Source: an uncultured Flavobacterium sp.
Lineage (GTDB): Bacteria > Bacteroidota > Bacteroidia > Flavobacteriales > Flavobacteriaceae
NCBI RefSeq assembly: GCF_943913405.1
Contig: NZ_CALTYA010000012.1
Location: forward strand, 1 to 64,000
DNA: 64,000 nt
Direction: 5' to 3'
In this document: positions 18,201 to 28,400 of the stretch, piece after piece
Position numbering within the stretch: position 1 is the first letter of the stretch
Layout: each line of letters begins with the position of its first letter
Translations under genes and position numbers: made by a program
Notes under the pieces: model-generated
What the model was told of the DNA's origin: nothing
The model's input: only the letters and a program-made list of their open reading frames with translations
Database searches by the model: none

Positions 18201-18225
18201 CAATGCAAAAGAAGAAACAGTTTAA
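15205..18225 (+). CDS. secDF: Fused protein-export membrane protein SecDF
   Basis: 1006 residues joining SecD (about 1-650) and SecF (about 670-1000). It has a first membrane helix at 8-27, a large periplasmic P1 domain with LDLEGGINVILQI, then the six-helix RND-like bundle of SecD including LTMGTAVDANIIIYER, and the SecF half with GVDFVGGRTLQVRF and VIGYSMNDTVIVFDR. SecDF uses the proton gradient to pull exported proteins out of the SecYEG channel. Fusion is normal in Bacteroidota, so it is not an anomaly. The gene has its own promoter with a ~120-nt leader and a strong terminator at 18246. Confidence 0.96.
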   Translation: MQNRGLVKFFAILFALVSIYQLSFTFVADGIKSDAKAFANGDEKREVKYLDSIEKETVYNLGFTKFTYKEVSDKQINKGLDLEGGINVILQISVKDVLKTLANNSKNAVFNKALENATKNQEGNQDYIDAFFVAFDQESKGTVKLADPEIFAHRNLEEVTFNMTDSQVKTVIKRKVSESVESAFRVLTERIDKFGVVQPNIQKLGESGRILVELPGAKDVDRIKKLLQSTAQLEFWETYKIEEMGNFIMAANEVLKKTEKTVTKEETPKSATDTIGNLLTDTAKDSAATAKGNNPFIDKMTAYGSGPVLGYFAPKDTATIGRFLRMPEVKSLLAGEQRYAKFVWSKPQNINVLNQQIVDPIKTAGSKKVAVLELYALKGNRQNQPAMSGAVVTDASDKFDQMGKPSVEMVMNSKGAKDWEELTGKAYTEKGFIAIVLDDVVYSAPGVTSGAIAGGISQITGNFDIAETKDLANILRAGKLPASADIVQFDAVGPSLGQEAIDNGINSALVGLLLVSLWMIVYYGKSGWYANIALIVNLLFLFGILASIGAILTLPGIAGIVLTMGTAVDANIIIYERAKEELRLGKSLDEAVKVSFSWRGAMSSITDANVTHILTGAVLFIFGTGPIKGFATTLLIGIFTSLFTSIFITRILLEWSMSRKNNLTFVTAMSKNWFTNFHYDFLGKKKITYIFSSCVVIISIISLSINGLDEGVDFVGGRTLQVRFEKPVEASVVADELSDVFGSGVQAKVLGDKEQLKIVTKYKIDDPATEADIEVNKMLFDNLKKYYNADLTYEKFVNAYDGKQVGIMSSSKVGPAVAKDIKTNSIWAVLGAMTVVFLYLMVSFRKWQYSLGAIAAVAHDVIFVLGIYSLCYKFMPFHMEMDQHFIAAILTVIGYSMNDTVIVFDRIREYLAGKTKGSFNEIVNRSVNTTMSRTINTSLTMVLVLLIMFIFGGESIRGFIFAMLVGIIVGTYSSLFIATPVLVDSISDAEHKRIEDLHNNAKEETV

Positions 18226-18245
18226 TTCTTCTTCAATATAAATTA

Positions 18246-18276
18246 AAAGGCCTCAAGAAATTGAGGCCTTTTTTTT
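18246..18276 (+). terminator. secDF terminator
   Basis: AAGGCCTCAA and TTGAGGCCTT around GAAA, then seven or more T. Confidence 0.9.
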
Positions 18277-18338
18277 GATCACAATTCGAAATGTATAAAA
18301 CCTCAAATGATAGAAGAACACAATTGCTGTCAAATATG

Positions 18339-18587
18339 TTGAATTGCTTCAAGTAAGTTTTCTAGAAGCTGTCGAACCTGTTGAATACCTTCTTGCAACT
18401 TGCAAGAAGACAACAAACATCTTGAATTGCTTCAAGTAAGTTTTCTAGAAGCTGTCGAACCTTTTGAATACCTTCTTGCAACTTGCAAGAAGACAACAAA
18501 CAGCTTGATTTGGGTCAAGTAAATCTTCTAGAAGCTGTCAAACCTGTTGAATACCTTCTTGAAAGTTGCAAGAAGGTATTCAAAAGG
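18339..18587. repeat. Intergenic tandem array 2 (three 83-bp repeats of ~21-bp subunits, palindrome-rich)
   Basis: Three 83-bp units (18339-18421, 18422-18504, 18505-18587), each made of subunits of 21+21+21+20 bp. Every unit has dyads: CTTGAA with TTCAAG, TTCTAGAA, and in units 1 and 2 CTTCTTGCAA next to its exact reverse complement with one base between (for example 18389-18409). In unit 3 that dyad is replaced by a longer stem, GAATACCTTCTT (18551) with AAGAAGGTATTC (18572-18583). It lies between convergent secDF and lgt, outside both terminators. No reading frame is maintained. Confidence 0.95.
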
Positions 18588-18654
18588 TTTTTTGAAGGCA
18601 TTAATTAAGATTTTCAAATAGCTACAACATAGCAGACTAATAATTGGCTTTACA

Positions 18655-18680
18655 TAAAAAAGGAGAGCATTTGCTCTCCT
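18655..18680 (-). terminator. lgt terminator
   Basis: GGAGAGCA and TGCTCTCC around two bases; T-run on the minus strand from the A-run at 18655-18661. Confidence 0.85.
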
Positions 18681-18699
18681 TAAATTTATATTGAAATAT

Positions 18700-19644
18700 T
18701 TATAATGAATGTACTTTTTTCTTAGCTCTAAACATTAGATAAAAACCAGCTATGATAAAAGGAATGCTCAGCCATTGTCCTGTAGAAAGAATCCCTAAGC
18801 TATTTTCAAAGCCTCCTTGTGATTCTTTTACAAATTCTACAAAGAATCTCACTGTCCACAAAAGGATGAAAAATAGGCCTAATAAATAGCCTGATTTTTC
18901 TCTTGCATCTGTTTTCCAATAAGCATAAAATAAAATTAGGAATACAAACACATATCCAAATGCTTCATAAAGCTGTGCTGGATGTCTATAAGGAATTTCA
19001 GCTAATATTTGTGCGTATTTCGGATCTGTCTGAATCAACTTAAATCCTTCATTGATATCTTTTGCTCCGGTAATTCTCAAAACATCACTTTTTCTCAACC
19101 AATATTCATCGTCTCTGATAAATTTTATAGCATAAAATTTGTCTCCAGAAACTGGATGTCCGAAGATTTCAGAATTGAAAAAATTTCCTAGTCTGACAAA
19201 AATTGCACCGCTTGAAACCGGAATTACAATTCTATCCAAAACCCATAAAATTGGTCTTTTGATGATATTTTTACTGTAGAAATACATTGTCACAATAATT
19301 GCAATTGCTGCACCATGACTAGCTAGTCCTGTAAAACCGGTAAACTCAAACTCTGGTTTTGTTCTGAAAGGTAAAAATACGCTCCAAAAATCTTCCTTGA
19401 AAAGTTCTGGCTGGTAGAAAATAACATGGCCTAAACGTGCTCCGATCAATGTTGCCAAGAAGGTATAAATAAATAGAGAATCTAATTTTTCAATTGATTC
19501 ATTTTCACGAACGAAAATACTTTTCATCAAATACCATCCTAAAACGAAGGCAATTACAAACATCAAGCTGTAAAAACGGATAACAAAAAAACCTAAATCA
19601 ATTCCTTCTGCAGGATTCCAGACAATACTTAGTGGTGTAGTCAT
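18700..19644 (-). CDS. lgt: Prolipoprotein diacylglyceryl transferase
   Basis: 314 residues from the ATG at 19644; an upstream Met at 19686 adds 14 polar residues before the conserved start TTPLSIVWNPAEG and is less likely. Lgt moves diacylglycerol from phosphatidylglycerol to the lipobox Cys of prolipoproteins in the inner membrane. Seven hydrophobic helices are visible. The family motif VRLGNFFNSEIFGHP and an earlier GARLGHVIFY match the phosphatidylglycerol-binding region, and HPAQLYEAF is also typical. It follows yidD on the same strand and has its own terminator. Confidence 0.93.
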   Translation of the reverse strand: MTTPLSIVWNPAEGIDLGFFVIRFYSLMFVIAFVLGWYLMKSIFVRENESIEKLDSLFIYTFLATLIGARLGHVIFYQPELFKEDFWSVFLPFRTKPEFEFTGFTGLASHGAAIAIIVTMYFYSKNIIKRPILWVLDRIVIPVSSGAIFVRLGNFFNSEIFGHPVSGDKFYAIKFIRDDEYWLRKSDVLRITGAKDINEGFKLIQTDPKYAQILAEIPYRHPAQLYEAFGYVFVFLILFYAYWKTDAREKSGYLLGLFFILLWTVRFFVEFVKESQGGFENSLGILSTGQWLSIPFIIAGFYLMFRAKKKVHSL

Positions 19645-19709
19645 ATTTTTTAATTCTAATTTATGCGTAAAAATAAAGATTTGCATTTAACCAAATACAA
19701 AAAATGCCG

Positions 19710-19961
19710 TTAATGTTTGTGATTGCATCCTTTTTCTGGAACTGGATCATAACCTTTTCCGCCCCAAGGATTGCAACTCAAAATTCTTTTTACGGCCAAA
19801 TAACTTCCGATTAATAATCCTCTTTTCTGCAAAGCTTCAATCGTGTATTGTGAACAAGTGGGTTCATATCGGCAAGCGGAAGGCAAAATAGGGGAGATTG
19901 CTACTTGGTAAAAGCGTACCAATGCAACAAAAGGAAAAATTATAATTTTCTTGAATTCCAA
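19710..19961 (-). CDS. yidD: Membrane protein insertion efficiency factor YidD
   Basis: 83 residues. The YidD family signature is complete: FYQVAISP, the Cys-rich CRYEPTCSQYTIEAL and CNPWGGKGYDPVP near the end. It has an N-terminal amphipathic or membrane-associated helix. YidD assists YidC-dependent insertion of inner-membrane proteins. It is usually found beside rnpA-yidC, but here it stands between cysS and lgt. Its stop is 65 nt before the chosen lgt start, so co-transcription with lgt is plausible. Confidence 0.93.
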   Translation of the reverse strand: MEFKKIIIFPFVALVRFYQVAISPILPSACRYEPTCSQYTIEALQKRGLLIGSYLAVKRILSCNPWGGKGYDPVPEKGCNHKH

Positions 19962-19977
19962 TGCAATTGTATTTTAA

Positions 19978-20013
19978 AAAAAATGATGAAACTGTTTAGC
20001 TTCATCATTTTTG
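19978..20013 (-). terminator. cysS terminator
   Basis: AAATGATGAA and TTCATCATTT around a 10-nt loop, with A-run left and T-run right, so usable in both directions; it separates cysS from yidD. Confidence 0.8.
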
Positions 20014-20015
20014 TT

Positions 20016-21494
20016 TTAATTTATCGAGAAAGTTGTACCGTCTTTTCCGTCTTTTAAATTGATTCCGAGACCTGTTAATTGGTCGCGAATTTTATCTGAA
20101 AGCGCAAAATCTTTGTTGGCTCTTGCTTCATTTCGCATTCCGATCAACATGTTTACGACACTGTCTAATTTTTCAGTATTTCCAACAGCTTTTTCAGTTG
20201 TCAAGCCTAAAACATCGAACAAGAAGCCTTCCATGGTTTTGGTCAGCAAGTTCAAATCTTCTGCAGTAATCGTCTCTTTATTTTCCTTCAATAAATTGAT
20301 ATAACGCACTGCTTCAAAAAGCTGTGCAATCAAAATAGGCGTATTGAAATCGTCATTCATTGCATCATAACACAACGAAATCCAGGCTTGAATGTCAATA
20401 GAAGAATTTCCAGAAGGTGTAATTTCACTTATGGTATCAAAAGCTTCCATCAAACGTACAAACCCTTTTTCAGAAGCAGCAATTGCATCATCCGTAAAAT
20501 CTAAATTGCTTCTGTAATGTGCCTGAAGCATAAAAAATCTAGCCACAGAAGGAGAATAAGCCTTGCTTAAAAATGGGCTTCCGCCTGTGTAAATTTCTCT
20601 TGGCAAAATATTATTTCCTGTAGATTTCGCCATTTTCTTGCCGTTCAAAGTCAGCATATTGGCGTGCATCCAATAATTTACAGGAGATTCGCCTGTGCAA
20701 GCTTCGTTTTGGGCAATTTCACATTCGTGATGCGGAAATTTCAAGTCCATCCCGCCACCGTGAATGTCAAAATGATTACCTAGATATTTAGTACTCATAG
20801 CGGTACATTCCAAATGCCAGCCAGGGAAACCGTCGCTCCAAGGCGAAGGCCAGCGCATGATGTGTTCTGGTTCGGCTCTTTTCCAAAGTGCAAAATCTTG
20901 CGGATTTCTTTTGTCAGATTGTCCGTCTAATTCACGCGTATTGGCGATCATATCTTCGATATTTCTGCCGCTCAATTTTCCGTAATTATGCGTTTTATTG
21001 AATTTTACAACATCGAAATAAATTGAACCGTTTGATTCATATCCTATTCCGTTTTCAATAATTTTTTTGATGATTTCAATCTGCTCGATAATATGTCCCG
21101 TTGCTGTCGGCTCGATGCTTGGCGGCAAGAAATTAAATTCCTTTAAAATTTCGTGGAAATCAACAGTATAGCGTTGCACGATTTCCATCGGTTCTAATTT
21201 TTCAACACGCGCTTTTTTGGCAATTTTGTCTTCGCCTTCATCTTCATCATCCACCACGTGGCCTACATCGGTAATATTTCGAACATAACGAACCTTATAA
21301 CCAATGTGCTGCAGGTATCTGAAAACTACGTCGAAAGACATAAAAGTTCTCACATTTCCCAAATGCACATTGCTGTAAACCGTTGGTCCGCAAACATACA
21401 TTCCCACATTTCCTTCGTGCAAAGGCTTGAAAATTTCTTTCTCTCCCGAAAGGGAATTGTATATTTTTAGATTTTGATTCTGGTATAAAGGCAT
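20016..21494 (-). CDS. cysS: Cysteinyl-tRNA synthetase
   Basis: 492 residues, class I synthetase charging tRNA-Cys. The HIGH motif reads HLGN in GPTVYSNVHLGNVRTF. The zinc ligands are CGPTVY, GWHLECTAMS and HHECEIAQ. The KMSKS loop reads KMAKSTGN, a normal variant. The C-terminal helical anticodon domain is present (DDFNTPILIAQLFEAVRYIN). Length agrees with the family. It heads the minus-strand group with yidD and lgt but has its own terminator. Confidence 0.96.
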   Translation of the reverse strand: MPLYQNQNLKIYNSLSGEKEIFKPLHEGNVGMYVCGPTVYSNVHLGNVRTFMSFDVVFRYLQHIGYKVRYVRNITDVGHVVDDEDEGEDKIAKKARVEKLEPMEIVQRYTVDFHEILKEFNFLPPSIEPTATGHIIEQIEIIKKIIENGIGYESNGSIYFDVVKFNKTHNYGKLSGRNIEDMIANTRELDGQSDKRNPQDFALWKRAEPEHIMRWPSPWSDGFPGWHLECTAMSTKYLGNHFDIHGGGMDLKFPHHECEIAQNEACTGESPVNYWMHANMLTLNGKKMAKSTGNNILPREIYTGGSPFLSKAYSPSVARFFMLQAHYRSNLDFTDDAIAASEKGFVRLMEAFDTISEITPSGNSSIDIQAWISLCYDAMNDDFNTPILIAQLFEAVRYINLLKENKETITAEDLNLLTKTMEGFLFDVLGLTTEKAVGNTEKLDSVVNMLIGMRNEARANKDFALSDKIRDQLTGLGINLKDGKDGTTFSIN

Positions 21495-21606
21495 TGTTCT
21501 ATATTTAATCAGTTTTTGTTTAATTATTGATTTTGGTCAATCCTAACTTGTCCATCCGAAAAAAAACTTTCGGTAAAACAAATAAACGATTTATCAGTTA
21601 AACAAG

Positions 21607-22278
21607 CTAAAATTTAGTGTCAAATTTAATGTAATCCAGGAATTCGCGACGAGTTGCTTCGTCTTTAAATTTACCTCCGAATTCAGAAGTTACAGTGCTG
21701 CTTTCGATATCCTTGATTCCTCTTGAATTTACGCAAAGGTGTTTCGCGTCAATTACGCAGGCTACATCTTCAGTATTCAAAACTTTTTGCAATTCTTGAA
21801 CAATCTGCATTGTCAAGCGCTCTTGAACCTGCGGGCGTTTTGCAAAATATTCTACAATTCGGTTCATTTTTGAAAGCCCAACTACCGTTCCGTTTGAGAT
21901 ATAAGCCACATGAGCTCTACCAATAATAGGAAGCAGGTGGTGTTCGCAAGTAGAATATAGCGTGATGTTTTTTTCCACCAGCATTTCTCCATACTTATAA
22001 TTGTTGTCAAAAGTAGAAGCTTTTGGTTTTTTATCAGGATTTAAGCCTCCAAAGATTTCTTTTACAAACATTTTGGCAACACGATTCGGGGTGCCTTTTA
22101 GGCTGTCATCTGTTAAATCCATTCCCAAAGTGTTCAGAATGTTTTCAACATCTTTTTTTATCAGCTCTATTTTTTGTTCGTCAGTAATGTCAAAAGCATC
22201 ACTTCTGATGGGATTTTTTGCGTTAGTTGCAATATGATTATCTCCAATTTCGTCTTGAAATTCCTCGTTATTTATCAT
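21607..22278 (-). CDS. folE: GTP cyclohydrolase I
   Basis: 223 residues. It converts GTP to dihydroneopterin triphosphate, the first step of tetrahydrofolate synthesis. The catalytic and zinc motif STCEHHLLPIIGRAHVAYI, the GLSKMNRIV segment, RPQVQERL and the C-terminal VNSRGIKD/CVI Cys-His set are all present. The first ~30 residues are extra and poorly conserved, as is common. A TATCTTTG -7 box lies 40 nt upstream on the minus strand, so it has its own promoter, divergent from the adhesin gene. Confidence 0.96.
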   Translation of the reverse strand: MINNEEFQDEIGDNHIATNAKNPIRSDAFDITDEQKIELIKKDVENILNTLGMDLTDDSLKGTPNRVAKMFVKEIFGGLNPDKKPKASTFDNNYKYGEMLVEKNITLYSTCEHHLLPIIGRAHVAYISNGTVVGLSKMNRIVEYFAKRPQVQERLTMQIVQELQKVLNTEDVACVIDAKHLCVNSRGIKDIESSTVTSEFGGKFKDEATRREFLDYIKFDTKF

Positions 22279-22317
22279 TGAAAATAGAATGTTATTGTAA
22301 TATGATTATAAAGTGAG

Positions 22318-22325
22318 CAAAGATA
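22318..22325 (-). promoter_or_regulatory. folE -7 box TATCTTTG
   Basis: Exact TAnnTTTG on the minus strand, about 40 nt upstream of the folE start. Confidence 0.5.
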
Positions 22326-22436
22326 AATAATTAAAAGCAAAGAATTTGTATACATGTTAATTTTAAAAAAAATGAAAATTTAAGATAATTGTTTCTTAAA
22401 TTTATGTAAATTTCGCTCCTCAAAATATTCTTAAAA

Positions 22437-25400
22437 ATGAAAAAGAGTTACTTTCTATCATTATTGTTTGCTTTGTTTTTTGTCGGTGCACATGCGCAAG
22501 ATGTAGGTTGTTTCCGTATCGTTGCTGAAACTCAGAGGCCAATTTGTCTTCCTGGGGAAACCAGAACGCTTACTGCAGCACCTCCTATTGGAAGTGTGCC
22601 AAAAGAGACAACCAGCTATACTGTTGCTCCAACAACATTTTCTTGGAGGAGTCCAGATAATGTTAATGACTTGGTGAGCATTACTTCTGATGATAAATGG
22701 TCAGGTAAAATTAACTTATATGGAAAGGAACCATCTTCAACGCAACCACCGAAGAGACCTTTCAATTTTTGTTTTTTTGGAGAAAAATATGCAAAATGTT
22801 TGATTGGTGATAATGGTGCCGTTACTTTTAGTATTCAAGGTGAACCAGATTCACCGGCTCCACCATTTTTACAATATGTTGCGAGTGTTTTGAATCCAGC
22901 AGAAAGTGGCAGTGGTTTTAATTTCGCGCCGGGCTCTGGTATTCCTTTTAATCCAGGAAATAGCCGTACTACTCCTCCATATGTTAATGCAATTATGATG
23001 TTGCAGGATTTAATGATAAATAATACTGGCGCTATCCCAGGTAACGCTGGAGATCCAACTACTTCGCAGATTAACTATTTTACAACAGGTGCTTATCCTT
23101 GTAGAACGTTTGTGGCAAACTGGCAAAATGTACCGCTTTTTGGTAGTTGTTCTAGTGCTGGATTGCAGTCTTACCAAATTGTATTATTTGAATCTACAAA
23201 TATTGTTGAAATTCATATTCGAAGAAGAAATTCTTGTGCAAGCTGGCTGGATGGTAGAGCTTTAATAGGAATTCAAAATGCTGATGGTTCTGTAGGTTAT
23301 GCACCAGCTAGTAGAGGAAATGGAACATGGGAAGTAGGTCCTGGAAGTGTACCTCCAGCGCCTTCTGAGGCTTGGAGATTTACACCGAGTGGAGCTAACG
23401 TTTCAGTTAATTACCATTGGTATGAAGTAGACGCTAGTAACACGGTTATTAATGATCTTGGAGTTGGTCAAACAAAAACTGTTTCGCCATCTGTAGAAAC
23501 TAGATATAGAGTTGACGCTCTTTTTGGTGTTTGTGATCCGGCCATGCCGCTTTTGCCTGCATCAGATTTTACTATTATAAAAATAGGAGAAGTTCCTGTT
23601 AATCCGCCGGTGGATATCAAGCATTGCGATTCTTCGTCTAATCCAAACCAATTTACTGTTGGTGATAATGTTGCCACACTTTTTGCTAGTACAGGATTAA
23701 ATCCAGCTTTTGTTGAAGCTTATTTTTATACAACATTAGCCGATGCCCAAGGGAATACTTTTAATAATATATGTTCTCTTTTTCCAAATGATGCAGCTGC
23801 GACTTATACTTTAGTTGGAGGAGAAAGAAGCCATACAATATATGTAAACGTAACTGACAATACTGCAGGATGTAGTAGCGTGCTTTCATTTGATGTAGGC
23901 TTGATTGACTGTAAAATTGATGTAAATGTTTGTGATGTAGATAATGACAATACACAAATAGTTGATCTTAATGATTTTAGGCCAGATATTAATGCTTCAA
24001 ATACGGCTGATGGCTTGAATCCAGCTGATTATTCAATTACTTTTCACAATTCTGCTACTGATGCTGATGACGTAACAACTCAAATAACTGTGTTGAATCC
24101 TTTTACAGTAATTGATGGGCAGGATATTTATGTGAGAATACAAAAAATCGCAGATCCATCAAGTTATATTGTTAAATATCTTAAAGTAAAACTTAGACCA
24201 AATCCAGACGTTACAATTACAGGAACTACTCAAATTTGCGCTGGAACTACAGCACCAATTACTATTTCTGGTCATGCTGGTGCAGTTGTGGTTTATGAAT
24301 ATAACTCAGTTCCACAGCCTGCAGTAACCATCCCGGCCGGTGGAAATGTAATCTTAACAACGCCACCTGTTGTGTCTGGAAATACCTATACCTATACGAT
24401 TACTAGTGCAACTTATACAGATACTGATGGACATGTTTGTTCAAGTCCTGTACCGCAAAGTGCTATTGTGACTGTTGGTGGTCTTCCAACGGCTGCATTT
24501 ACAACTACAAACACTACAATTTGTGAAAACGATGTGATTACAATTAATGTATCAGGTACGGCTGGCACAACAGTAAGTTATACGGAAAATGCAGGTACTG
24601 TTCAATCATTACTTCTGGATGGTTTAGGGCAAGGAGCAATTAGCATGCCTGCAGTCTTAACGCCAAATACTACTTATACTTACAGATTGACTAAGGTGAG
24701 TACGACTTCCACTCCTCCATGTGAGCAAACGCTTACAGACGTTGTCACTATTACTGTATCACCTAATCCAACAGCTACAATTACACAGATTGATTCTCAA
24801 GTTTGTTTAGGGAATGCTTCAAGTGTTAAGTTTTCTGGTACGCCAAACTCAATTGTGACTTATACATTGAATACTGTCACGCAACCTACAATTACGATTC
24901 CAGCATCTGGAGATATTACGTTTTCTGAAACTTTGCCTGCGACAGGAGTTTTTACATATGAATTGGTAAGCGTGGCAATGCCAGCACCATCTACTTGTTC
25001 ACAAACTGTGACAGGAACTGTTGCTATTACAGTAGTTGGTTTGCCAACAGCAACAATTTCTACTGCTATTCCTACAATTTGTTCTGGAGGTAATACAGTA
25101 ATTGATTTCTCAGGAACACCAAATACGACTGTATATTTTAAAATAAATGGAGGCCCTGATCAACAGGTTACACTTTTACCATCTACAGCTAATCCAGCTA
25201 TTGGAGAAGGAACTTACACATCGCCAGCTTTAACTGCAGCTACTACTTATCAATTAGTAAAAGTTGTAACAACTGGAACACCATCGTGTGAGACCTTGCT
25301 TACAAATTCAGTTTTAGTAGATGTTAAGCCTCTGCCAACAGCAACTATTCAAGCAAATCAAAATATTTGTACAGGTTCTAGCACAACTGTTACAGTTACC

Positions 25401-28400
25401 GCTACCCCAAACAGTACTGTTACTTATACTTTAAATGGAGGTCCTGCTACTAATTTATCAATAGGCGCATCAGGAACTGGAATAATCAATACGGGAGTTC
25501 TTACCGCCGATGCTACTTATAGATTAGTAAGTATCAGCAAGCTTGATGGAATTACTTGCCAAAGTACGTTAAATGCAACTTCGATTGTTAGAGTAGTGCC
25601 TTTACCAACGGCTAGTTTTACAGCATTGCCAAATATTTGTTCAAATAGAACAGCTGAAATTACTTTTACTGGTACGCCAAATGCACAGGTTAATTTTACT
25701 TATACAGCAGGAGCAGTTACTACCTCTGATAATGTAATTTTAAATTCGTCAGGTGGTTCTATTTATACAACAATTCCAATTACAGCAATAACAACGTTTA
25801 ATTTAGTATCTGTTGTTTCTGCTGCTAGCGGAAGTATTCCTTCTTGTACGTCTAATATTACTGGAACATTGACTATTACTCCAGTTGCGGCTCCATTAAT
25901 TAATTATAGTGTTACGCCTCTAGAGGTTTGTGACGATAATACTGATGGTTTAGCACAAGTTAATTTTGATTTAAAGAAAAATGATATAACTCTAGGGAAT
26001 ACTAGCTTGGTAGTTACTTATCATGAAACTCCTGAAAATGCACGAGATGGTGTTTATCCTTATGGTCCAATTTATCCTATAGCATTTGATGCTTCACCAC
26101 AAGAAGCACCTTACTATGTTTATGTGAGAGTAGAAGAACCAGGCGGAAGCACTTGTCCATCTTTGACAAGATTTAGAGTTATTGTTAACCGTACTCCTCA
26201 GGCAGTTTCACCAGCACCTATTGCTGTGTGTGATGACAGTACAGCAGATGGATATTCAGTTTTTCCTGATATAAAAGTAAGAGAAGCTGAAATGACTGCG
26301 GCGCTTTATGTGGCCGATCCTAGGGCAGCGCTATATTCAGATGCTTATGCTTTTGAGTATTATTTATCACAACCACAAGCTGAAGCAGGTTTGGCTGCAG
26401 GAAGAATTAATCCAGCGGTTAGTTTTGCTAATACTGTTGCTTATAATCAAACAATTTGGGTTAGAGTTATCAATACAAGCAATTCAACGCTTTGCTACAA
26501 AGTAGTGCCAATGCAATTGATTGTAAGAGAACTTCCAAATGTAGCAATTCCTGCAGGACAATATTCACTATGTGATGATGATACTGAAGATGGTATTACA
26601 GCATTTGATCTTGAGGATTATAAAACACAAATTACATCGCAGCCAGGAATGTCTGTTAAATATTATTTTGACAATGCTGCGGTTACGAGCGGAACGGAAC
26701 TTCCAATGACAATGGTTGACGGAAGATTGCAATATATTAATCAAGTTCCGGTATTTCAAACTATCGTAGTTGTTGTAACTAATGAATCTCAAGATACTAA
26801 ATGTTCTATAAGAACAACGATTACTTTGAGAGTACTGCCAAGACCATTTATCACAATGCCAGCACAAATTCCAACGGAATGTGATGATGATGGAAATGGT
26901 TCAGCTGTATTTGATTTAGATGCTCTTAAAGCTGATATTAGAGCTGGAGGAAATTACACGATTACTTTCCATGAAACTAGACAAAATGCTATAGACAATC
27001 TTTATGTTTATGGACAGCAAGTGGACGGAAGCGGAAATCCAGTTCTAGATGGTTCAGGAAACCCTATTCCAATTCCTTACCCTAGCTTATTCAATGGAAA
27101 TATTTGGATAAGAGCGACAGATAATGTTACAGGTTGTTTCTCAGTTGCACCATTGCAATTGATTGTTAATCCGGTGCCAACAGTTCCGGCGGGTGGAATT
27201 CTACCTCAATTGGTAATATGTGATGTAAATGATGATGGACAAATGCGATTAGATCTAAGAGCGCATGCTGAAGCTTATCTTTTGCCTCAGCCGGTTGCTG
27301 GTACCTATGCTATCACATTACATAGTTCTTTGATAGATGCAGAAACACCATCAGCAGCTTTGATTCCTGATACAAATTATCCTTCTACTAATGGACAGAT
27401 TGTTTGGGTTAGAATTGAAAATACCGTTACAGGATGTTATAGCATAGCTAGTTTTGAAGTTGTTATTAATCCTGCAAAATATTTCGTACCGAAAGAATTT
27501 ACAATTTGTGATCAATCGCTTCCAAATGACGGTAAAGCGCTTTTCCCAAGTCCAACTGGAGTTTTTGGTGACTTGGATAGCGTGATGACAGGCGGTCTTT
27601 CAGGATATGACGTAATTTATTATAGAAATGTTGCAGATCAAAATGCACTGAATAATCCTATAGATAAAACAGTTCCTTATGAAAATGAGAGTATTCCATT
27701 CCAAAATATTCAAGTTACATTAATTGATCAAGTTACAGGATGTGTAAGCATCTCAAGATTGACTTTGCGTGTACAGCCGCTTCCAAATCCAAAAACAGAT
27801 CCAACTGATATCGAAGTTTGTGATAATGGAGTTAGCAGAACAGATGGAATTGCTGAAAATGTAGATTTGACAGTAAACGAGACTTACATCAGAAATGGTG
27901 CAAACCCAACTACAGTAGCATTCTACTATTATAATGATTTGACTTTGGCAAATACAGATGCTGCGGCAAATGCTATTTCTAATGTTGGATTTGTAAATGC
28001 AATTGCTACACCAACAAATTACTCAGGTGCTTCAGGAACCATATACGTGTTAATGACGACAAATCCTTCAGCTTCGAGTCCTCTAGCAGTGAAATGTTCA
28101 GCGATGGTTGAATTTGAGCTTATCGTCAATCCAGCTCCAGCTTTAGGTGTTAATGGTGTAATCAAAGATTTTGTTGCTTGTGTTGTTGGTAATACAGGAG
28201 TGCATACTTTTACCCTAAGTGATCATAACATCAATGTTATCGCTAGCGGATTGACTCCAAGTGATTATACATTTACTTATTATGATTCTCAAGTTAATGC
28301 AGAAGGTGGTACAGCTACTGGACTTTTGGCAAATTCATACACAAATATTTCTAATCCAGAACCAATTTGGGTAAGAGTTGTAAACAATGCAACAACTTGT

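Noticed and set aside
18205..18700. Small RNA or gene in the secDF-lgt interval
   Set aside because: Only terminators and array 2 are visible; no promoter or start codon supports a gene.
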